This document shows, piece after piece, positions 7,543-14,647 of a DNA stretch of 14,647 nt. The notes below the pieces were generated by a model. That model was not told the origin of the DNA. It searched no databases and saw nothing but the letters and a program-made list of their open reading frames with translations. The DNA lies in contig NZ_JACUUA010000078.1 in the NCBI RefSeq assembly GCF_014859565.1, forward strand, positions 1-14,647, written 5' to 3'. A program made the position numbers and the translations under genes. This stretch comes from Marinospirillum sp. (GTDB taxonomy: Bacteria > Pseudomonadota > Gammaproteobacteria > Pseudomonadales > Halomonadaceae). Position 1 is the stretch's first letter. Each line of letters starts with the position of its first letter.

Positions 7543-7560
7543 TCCAGAAGGCACAATTAC

Positions 7561-8949
7561 ATGACCGCAATGCCGGATTTTATTTTATGCCGCTCCGCTT
7601 CTGTCTTAATTGTTGATGATGAACCGGGTATGCGACAGTTTCTGGAGAAGGCACTCAGCAAACACTTCGGGCTGGTTGAAACAGCCGGCAGTGTTGAGCA
7701 GGCAGAGGCTCTGCGTACCCGTTGTCATTTTGATCTGATGATTCTGGATGTACGGATGCCCGGTCGTTCGGGGATTGAATGGCATGAAGCACTGAATGAT
7801 CCAAACCGTCACAGTGATGTGATTTTTATGACCGCTTATGCCGAACTGGATACTGCTATTCAGGCGATTCGGGTGGGTGCAGCGGATTTTATTCTCAAGC
7901 CTTTCCGGCTGGAGCAGATGATGAATGCGGTACTGCGGGTGTTAAAGCGCCGCCAGCTGACCCGCGAGAATTTTCTGCTTAAACGAGAGGTACGCCAGTT
8001 TCTGGAAGCGGATAATCCCATGGTGGGTGACAGCACCGCCATGAAACGCCTGGAAGCCGTGATTCAGCGGGTAGCACCCACACCTTCAGCCGTGTTAATC
8101 GAAGGTGAATCCGGTACTGGTAAAGATCTGGTGGCACGGGCGCTGCACCAGATGTCTGGGCGCGAAGGTGCTTATGTACCGGTCAACTGCGGTGCCATTT
8201 CTCCCGAGTTGCTGGAGGCAGAGCTTTTTGGTCATACCCGCGGGGCTTTTACTGGTGCCAACAAGGCCAGAGACGGCCTGTTCAGTTATGCCAGTGGTGG
8301 CACTCTGTTTCTGGATGAAATTGGTGAGTTGCCGCTGGGCATGCAATCCAAACTGCTGCGAGCGCTGGAGCAGAAAGCCATTCGCCCGGTTGGCAGTGAG
8401 CAGGAGGTGCGGGTGGATGTGCGTATTCTTGCCGCCACCAATCGCCAGTTAAGTGAAGAGGTTAAAGCCGGTCGTTTCCGCGAAGACCTGTATTTCCGCC
8501 TGAATGTATTAACACTCACCTTGCCACCGCTGCGTGAACGCAGTGAAGATATTCCGCAACTGGCACATTATTTTTCTCGCCACCTGGCTCGTGAGTTGGG
8601 ATTAGAAGCAGTGCCTTTCAGTCATGAAGACTTACAAGCCATGCAAGAACATCCTTGGCCGGGCAATATCCGTGAGTTAAAGAACTTCATCGAGCGCTGC
8701 ATCCTGATGGGGCAGCTGCCTTTGGAAGACCTATCAGGTGTCAGTCGGGTGGAATCGGCTCAATCCGGTTATCCCAGTTGCTGGCCGTTGGAGGAGGTGG
8801 AAAAACGTCATATCCTGCGGGTGCTGGATGCCTGTGATGGTAATAAATCTGCTGCTGCGCGGCAGTTGGGTGTGGCACGTAAAACCCTGGATCGCAAATT
8901 GTCTGCCTGGTCACCGGAGCAAAATGAAGCATCTGAGGTGCAGAACTAA
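7561..8949 (+). CDS. NtrC-type sigma-54-dependent response regulator
   Basis: Cytoplasmic transcription activator of 462 residues. Residues about 15-125 are a receiver domain with acidic VDDE at its start, the phospho-acceptor D63 in [10 protein letters not shown] and a conserved K in ILKPF. Residues about 150-385 are an AAA+ sigma-54 interaction domain: Walker [10 protein letters not shown] (181-189), the sigma-54 contact loop GAFTGA (228-233), Walker [13 protein letters not shown] and the arginine-finger region [11 protein letters not shown]. The C-terminus has a Fis-type helix-turn-helix ([20 protein letters not shown]). The frame is open upstream to a GTG at 7498, but ATG 7561 has AAGG about 9 bases before it and places the receiver normally. 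It overlaps the kinase start by one base (TAATG). The sigma-54 promoter in front of divergent tupA is the obvious target. Confidence 0.95.
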   Translation: MTAMPDFILCRSASVLIVDDEPGMRQFLEKALSKHFGLVETAGSVEQAEALRTRCHFDLMILDVRMPGRSGIEWHEALNDPNRHSDVIFMTAYAELDTAIQAIRVGAADFILKPFRLEQMMNAVLRVLKRRQLTRENFLLKREVRQFLEADNPMVGDSTAMKRLEAVIQRVAPTPSAVLIEGESGTGKDLVARALHQMSGREGAYVPVNCGAISPELLEAELFGHTRGAFTGANKARDGLFSYASGGTLFLDEIGELPLGMQSKLLRALEQKAIRPVGSEQEVRVDVRILAATNRQLSEEVKAGRFREDLYFRLNVLTLTLPPLRERSEDIPQLAHYFSRHLARELGLEAVPFSHEDLQAMQEHPWPGNIRELKNFIERCILMGQLPLEDLSGVSRVESAQSGYPSCWPLEEVEKRHILRVLDACDGNKSAAARQLGVARKTLDRKLSAWSPEQNEASEVQN

Positions 8950-11039
8950 TGTGGCTGTCGGGACGTTCGGTCCGAGGTAAGCTGCTGGCACTGACACTGC
9001 TACCCATCTTGCTGACACTGATTGCGCTGATGTTGTTGACCGGTTACTGGACAACGACCTATACCGACCGCCAGTTGTATATGAAGGTGGCTGCTGACCT
9101 TGCAGTGGCGCGGGGCACGCTGGATATAATGCAGGAACGCCAGCTGGAGCGACTGGAGCAGATGGCTAATGCCTGGCGGTTTCATGATGAAATTGTGCAA
9201 CGCGACCGGCAGCGTCTGGAGCGATTGGTAGATACCATCCGTCAGCGTCATGGTTTTGATTTTTTACGCCTGCTGGATGTCAGTGAGGTGGAGCAGCTGG
9301 AGCTTCAGCAGCCCAGTCTTTATGGGTTGTTGCGTTCTGTAGCAGCGGGACAGAGTTTCACCGGCCTATCGGTGGTTAGTGAGTCAGAGTTGAATGCCTG
9401 GTATCCCGAGCTGGTGGATCGTGTGCAAGTGCAGGTTATACCTACACCACGGGCCAGAGCCAGCAACAAAAAAATTGAAGATCGTGCCATGCTGGTTCGC
9501 AGCCTGCATCCCATTACCAACAGTAAAGGTGAGGTGTTGTTTTTACTGGATGGTGGGCTGCTGCTGAATCATAACCTGACCTTTGTAGATACCATTCGTG
9601 ATCTGGTTTATGGGCCTGGTGCTTTGCCGGAAAACGGTCTGGGAACGGTCACTCTGTTTCTGGGTGATACCCGTATCACTACCAATGTTCCGGGGCTGGG
9701 TATTGAGGGTGTAACACCTGTTAATGAACGAGCCATAGGTACACGGGTTTCTGCTGAAGTGGCCGACCGGGTGTTGCGGGATGAAAAACGCTGGCTAGAT
9801 CGTGCTTTTGTAGTCAGTGACTGGTTTATCAGTGGTTATGAGCCCATTTATGACCTGCGTGGTGAGTTGGTCGGAATTTTGTACGCCGGGTTTTCTGAGG
9901 GACCATTTTTTGCCCAGTATCTAAAAACCCTGTCGGAGCTGGGCATCACCCTGCTGCTGGTGCTGGGATTATCAGCACTGCTGGTCTGGCGCGGAGCCAA
10001 TCAGCTTTTTGCTCCGGTTAAACGGATTCATGATTCGGTGATGGCGGTGCGTTCCGGGCAACAACAGGCACGCATTGGTCATCTGGAAACTGGTGATGAA
10101 ATGACCGATCTGGCACACCAGTTTGATGCCATGCTGGATGAGCTGGATGCCCGCCAGCAGAAAATACGGATTGCAGCGGAAGAACTGGAGCGCAAAGTAG
10201 AAGAGCGCACCCTGAGTCTGCAGCAAAAAACACTGGATCTGCAGGAGCACATCGAACTATTAAAAGCCACTCGTGCTCAGCTGTTCACCAAGGAAAAACT
10301 GGCCGTGTTGGGAGAGCTAACGGCCGGTATTGCCCATGAAATTAACAACCCGGCTGCGGTGATACTGGGGCATATGGATCTGTTGCAGGCCGAGCTGGGT
10401 CCCAGTGCAGTGGTGGTGCAGGAAGAAATAGATACCGTGATTGAGCAGGTGTACCGCATCCGCGCCATCATCAACAACCTGCTGCAATACTCAAGGCCAG
10501 GGCAGATGGTGGATCAATTGCAGCAGTTGGATGTAAACCGCGTGACACGCGACACCTTGGTACTGGTTCGCCATGCACTGGATAAACAGGGTGTTGAGGT
10601 GGTACAGGTTTATGATGCAGCGGTGGGGCGGGTGCAGGGTAATCGCCAACAGTTGCAACAGGTGCTGGTCAACCTGCTGCTGAATGCGGCCAATGCGTTG
10701 GACGGGGCAGGTAAAATCCACCTTTCAACCCATATCTGGCTTACCACAACGGGAGCGCCGGGTGTGGAGATTCGTGTCAGGGATGAAGGGCGAGGCATGG
10801 ATGAAGGGGTGTTGGCAAAAATTTTCCAGCCATTTTTTACCACCCGAGAAGGTGGTAATGGTCTGGGTTTATCGGTTAGTCGCAGTCTGATTCGGCGTTA
10901 TGGCGGTGATATTGGGGTGCAATCGGAATCGGGTCAGGGCAGTTGTTTTAGTATTTATCTGCCGGAACAGGCGCGAGTGAATGATGATGATGAAGCCACC
11001 ATGCGACAACTGCTTTCCGGTCTTGGGGTTGCAAACTGA
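8949..11039 (+). CDS. Membrane sensor histidine kinase with periplasmic Cache-like domain
   Basis: Partner kinase of the adjacent regulator, 696 residues. A first membrane helix (about 12-32) is followed by a periplasmic sensor of roughly 295 residues containing HPITNSKGEVLFLLDGG and WFISGYEPIYDLRGELVGIL, which resemble Cache/PAS-like extracellular folds. A second helix (about 332-350) leads to a HAMP linker, a coiled coil and a HisKA box LGELTAGIAHEINNP with phospho-acceptor H463. The ATPase domain has the N box VNLLLNAANAL, DEGRGMD, FFTTREGGNGLGLS and a final GQGSCFSIYLPEQ. This is an NtrB/DctB-like class of kinase. The ligand is unknown; location suggests oxyanion status or a substrate of a Mo/W enzyme. 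The start overlaps the regulator stop, showing co-translation. Confidence 0.93.
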   Translation: MWLSGRSVRGKLLALTLLPILLTLIALMLLTGYWTTTYTDRQLYMKVAADLAVARGTLDIMQERQLERLEQMANAWRFHDEIVQRDRQRLERLVDTIRQRHGFDFLRLLDVSEVEQLELQQPSLYGLLRSVAAGQSFTGLSVVSESELNAWYPELVDRVQVQVIPTPRARASNKKIEDRAMLVRSLHPITNSKGEVLFLLDGGLLLNHNLTFVDTIRDLVYGPGALPENGLGTVTLFLGDTRITTNVPGLGIEGVTPVNERAIGTRVSAEVADRVLRDEKRWLDRAFVVSDWFISGYEPIYDLRGELVGILYAGFSEGPFFAQYLKTLSELGITLLLVLGLSALLVWRGANQLFAPVKRIHDSVMAVRSGQQQARIGHLETGDEMTDLAHQFDAMLDELDARQQKIRIAAEELERKVEERTLSLQQKTLDLQEHIELLKATRAQLFTKEKLAVLGELTAGIAHEINNPAAVILGHMDLLQAELGPSAVVVQEEIDTVIEQVYRIRAIINNLLQYSRPGQMVDQLQQLDVNRVTRDTLVLVRHALDKQGVEVVQVYDAAVGRVQGNRQQLQQVLVNLLLNAANALDGAGKIHLSTHIWLTTTGAPGVEIRVRDEGRGMDEGVLAKIFQPFFTTREGGNGLGLSVSRSLIRRYGGDIGVQSESGQGSCFSIYLPEQARVNDDDEATMRQLLSGLGVAN

Positions 11040-11061
11040 GGCAAGGTGAGAGCAGGATTGA

Positions 11062-11586
11062 TCAGGCCGCAACCTTGATACTGTTCAGCTCTTTGATCAG
11101 AGTTTCTGTATCCGGTTTTGCCTGAGCGGCATAAGCCGCAGCCACCTGACGTGGAGCCGGTGCATTGGCTGCTTTCATGGTGGTGACAAATTGCAGCTTG
11201 GGGTATTCCTCAGTCAAGGCGCGTAACCAACTGAAATAACCGGCATTACCCTGCACCAAAGCTTCACCCATACCACTCTGAATTTGTCGTGTCAGACGCC
11301 GACCATAGGTATCTTCAACCAGTACCAGATTATGGTGAGCCGGTGGGCGGTTAACATAGTCGTTCAGACCCGGAGGGTCATAAACTGTTGGAATATGTGT
11401 TGGGTAAATCGGGCTGGGAGCGTAAACCGGCAGGTTGTTGTACAGGCTGGGCAGATCAGGTGAATAAACCGGTGCCATCATCAAACTGAGTACCAGTGAG
11501 AACTGTGCACCCTGCGCTGAATTCAGCGAGGTGTTCAGTGACTCCTGGACTTCGAGTGATTTTGTATAAGCGTTTTCAATACGCAT
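11062..11586 (-). CDS. Hypothetical protein with proline/tyrosine-rich segment
   Basis: A 174-residue frame that I do not recognise. It has no signal peptide and no clear membrane helix apart from a short hydrophobic stretch (FSLVLSLMMAPV, about residues 29-40). Residues about 38-85 are unusually rich in Pro and Tyr, followed by an ordinary globular-looking part (RLTRQIQSGMGEALVQGNAG, then FSWLRALTEEYP) and an Ala-rich tail. The ribosome site before ATG 11584-11586 is weak. It is convergent with the kinase (22 bases between stops) and divergent from the thiC riboswitch, so it is probably its own transcription unit. Length and codon usage similar to neighbours support a real gene; the function is unknown. 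Confidence 0.7.
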   Translation of the reverse strand: MRIENAYTKSLEVQESLNTSLNSAQGAQFSLVLSLMMAPVYSPDLPSLYNNLPVYAPSPIYPTHIPTVYDPPGLNDYVNRPPAHHNLVLVEDTYGRRLTRQIQSGMGEALVQGNAGYFSWLRALTEEYPKLQFVTTMKAANAPAPRQVAAAYAAQAKPDTETLIKELNSIKVAA

Positions 11587-11703
11587 GGCGTTAACCGGAA
11601 CCTGATCAGTGACTCATGGAGTGTTTCTCGGCCTCAAAAACAAAAACTTTAGCCCTAGGCACAAAAAAGATGTGTCTTTCTTCTATTGCGGGGGCTTGTT
11701 AAA

Positions 11704-11814
11704 CTCTTGATCGACATCTTGACGGGGTGCCGAAACCTGAAGCTGGGTGGAAGCTGAGATGATACCCGTTGAACCTGAACCGGTTAGCACCGGCGTAGGA
11801 ATCGAGATCAAGCA
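11704..11814 (+). ncRNA. TPP riboswitch (THI element) upstream of thiC
   Basis: The conserved aptamer elements appear in order: GGGGTGC (11724-11730), CTGAGAT (11754-11760), ACCC (11764-11767), GAACCTGA (11771-11778) and GCACCGGCGTAGGA (11787-11800). The closing helix P1 is CTTGATC (11706-11712) with GATCAAG (11806-11812), a perfect seven-base match. The RNA binds thiamine pyrophosphate and lowers expression of the thiamine gene downstream. The aptamer lies about 95 bases before thiC, leaving room for an expression platform. Confidence 0.95.
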
Positions 11815-11837
11815 GCACCTGACGGCTCGTACTCTAA

Positions 11838-13826
<1,989 letters not shown>

Positions 13827-13833
13827 TCCAGAC

Positions 13834-13879
13834 ACCGCTGAATCTCCTTGTGGTTATCAATACAGGAAGGTTCAGCGGT
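13834..13879 (+). terminator. Inverted repeat after thiC, possible terminator
   Basis: ACCGCTGAA (13834-13842) pairs perfectly with TTCAGCGGT (13871-13879), and an inner CCTT/AAGG (13845-13848 with 13867-13870) can extend it past a three-base bulge. It begins 8 bases after the thiC stop. No T run follows, so it is either a Rho-assisted or stabilising 3' structure rather than a classic intrinsic terminator. Confidence 0.5.
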
Positions 13880-14162
13880 TACCTCAGGATGAAGCGAGTA
13901 AAGAAGCTGGTTGTTGTATCTGGGGTACGGCTGTCTCAGGATGGCTGGCAGATGTTATGGTCGTAAAAATAACGGCTTTAACCCGTAATGCCAATGAAAA
14001 GTCCACTGGGCCAGCATTGATGGCTTTGATGAGACTAGAAAGTTCCATGGAGAACCCTTGTTTCAAATAGAGTACATTAGTCTGTACTTTAAATCCCTCA
14101 ATGTCCGTAATGATTTTGTAATCAGGCAGAAAAAAGGCTGCCATTAAAAGGGTGGTGATTTT
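13880..14162. other. Intergenic stretch without a convincing gene
   Basis: Between the thiC hairpin and the DUF423 gene there is no frame with both a ribosome site and a recognisable protein. An 86-codon minus-strand frame lacks a Shine-Dalgarno sequence and looks random. An inverted repeat lies at 14068-14091. The promoter of the DUF423 gene should lie here but no strong -35/-10 pair stands out. Confidence 0.5.
14068..14091. repeat. Inverted repeat AGTACA-N6-TGTACT
   Basis: AGTACA (14071-14076) and TGTACT (14083-14088) are perfect inverted copies with a six-base spacer, extendable by three more pairs including one G-T. It lies about 72 bases before the DUF423 start. It could be an operator for a dimeric regulator or a small hairpin; no specific regulator is recognised. 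Confidence 0.4.
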
Positions 14163-14567
14163 ATGGGATCAGCAAATATCACTTTCTTTATCCATCGCCG
14201 TTGGCTACTGGGTGCAGCGCTACTGGGTTTTCTGGCGGTGGCGCTTGGGGCTTTTGCCGCGCATGGATTAAAACCCTATTTGGATGATCGGGCAAAGGGC
14301 TGGTTTGATCTGGCGGTACGTTATCAGATGTGGCACACCCTGGCGCTGGTGGCTTTGTCTTTTGTGTTGAATGGTCTAGGGCGCTGGTTTTATGTAGCTG
14401 CCTGGGGTTGGCTGGTGGGTGTGCTGCTGTTTTGTGGCTCATTGTATGCCATGGCCTTAACCGGCAACACCAGCCTCGCCTGGATCACCCCGCTGGGCGG
14501 GATGGCGTTTTTAGTGGGCTGGCTGGGATTGCTGATGGGTGCTTTCACCCAAGCGGAAATGTCTTAA
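14163..14567 (+). CDS. DUF423 (YgdD-like) small inner-membrane protein
   Basis: 134 residues with about four membrane helices. The family pattern LGAFAAHGLKPYL near the N-terminus, YQMWHTLALVALS in the middle and GSLYAMALTG, followed by WITPLGGMAFLVGWLGLLMG, match the DUF423/YgdD family, which has no established biochemical role. Start ATG 14163 has a GGTGG-type ribosome site about 7-10 bases upstream. Its TAA (14565-14567) overlaps the stop codon of the convergent gene at the window edge. Confidence 0.88.
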   Translation: MGSANITFFIHRRWLLGAALLGFLAVALGAFAAHGLKPYLDDRAKGWFDLAVRYQMWHTLALVALSFVLNGLGRWFYVAAWGWLVGVLLFCGSLYAMALTGNTSLAWITPLGGMAFLVGWLGLLMGAFTQAEMS

Positions 14568-14647
14568 CCTTTTGCAGTCAGTGCCTGACCATCAAAGGTG
14601 ACACCCTTCCAGCCGCTTTGTATGAAGTTACGAATGTTCTGGTGGTC
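14564..14647 (-). CDS. C-terminal end of an unidentified minus-strand gene
   Basis: The minus strand reads an open frame of 27 codons from the window edge to TAA (14564-14566), ending HQNIRNFIQSGWKGVTFDG followed by QALTAKG. The composition looks like real protein and the position, convergent with DUF423 and filling the remaining bases, fits a gene tail. The family cannot be named from so short a piece. Confidence 0.55.
   Translation of the reverse strand, partial: DHQNIRNFIQSGWKGVTFDGQALTAKG

Noticed and set aside
7498..7560. GTG start for the response regulator, 21 residues earlier
   Set aside because: It would place the coding start over the candidate activator site, has no clear ribosome site, and receivers normally begin close to the ATG at 7561.
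7322..7560. ModE-type palindrome in the tupA promoter region
   Set aside because: No TATATA-type inverted repeat like the E. coli ModE site was found; the dyads seen have a different sequence.
11658..11682. AAAGA-N4-TCTTT hairpin upstream of the riboswitch as a terminator
   Set aside because: The stem is short, A-T only apart from one G-C pair, and on the minus strand it would lie upstream of, not after, the hypothetical gene.
13889..13966. 25-residue plus-strand frame starting MKRVKKLVVVSG
   Set aside because: AGG directly abuts the ATG, leaving no spacing for initiation, and there is no other support for a peptide gene.
13884..14144. 86-codon frame on the minus strand between thiC and DUF423
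   Set aside because: No Shine-Dalgarno sequence before its ATG, no recognisable motif, and it crosses two inverted repeats; it looks like chance.

Overview
The window looks like a chromosomal stretch from a gammaproteobacterium of medium GC. The Mo-cofactor proteins align residue for residue with their Escherichia coli counterparts from memory (for example MoaC K51, H77, E112, E114, D128 and K131 fall at identical numbers). Genus cannot be fixed from the sequence alone.

Layout. Positions 3-128 hold the last 41 codons of an AraC-type regulator. From 7321 down to 235 on the minus strand runs one dense block of genes: tupA-tupB-tupC (tungstate-type ABC importer), mobA, mobB, moeA, a moaC-moaD fusion, moaE and moaA. 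Gene junctions overlap by 1-4 bases or are separated by a few bases, except for a 198-base leader between mobA and mobB. A hairpin followed by six U residues lies just after moaA and probably ends the transcript. Together the block imports tungstate or molybdate and converts GTP to molybdopterin (MoaA, MoaC, MoaD, MoaE), inserts the metal (MoeA) and attaches GMP (MobA, MobB). The MoaD-activating enzyme MoeB and the adenylyltransferase MogA/MoaB are absent here and must be elsewhere.

Divergent to tupA, on the plus strand, are a two-component pair: an NtrC-type response regulator carrying the GAFTGA sigma-54 contact motif, and a membrane histidine kinase with a large periplasmic Cache-like sensor. 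The tupA upstream region contains a near-consensus -24/-12 sigma-54 promoter at 7384-7399 pointing into tupA, with dyad sequences about 110-150 bases upstream of the predicted transcription start, where an activator of this kind would bind. This is the main discovery of the window: an apparently self-contained, locally encoded sigma-54 circuit that drives a combined tungstate-uptake and cofactor-synthesis operon.

Beyond the kinase lies a minus-strand gene for an unrecognised 174-residue protein with a proline/tyrosine-rich segment. Then come a TPP riboswitch and thiC (thiamine pyrimidine synthesis), a 336-base stretch with two inverted repeats and no convincing gene, and a small DUF423/YgdD-type membrane protein. 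The window closes with the C-terminal end of a minus-strand gene whose stop codon overlaps that of the DUF423 gene.
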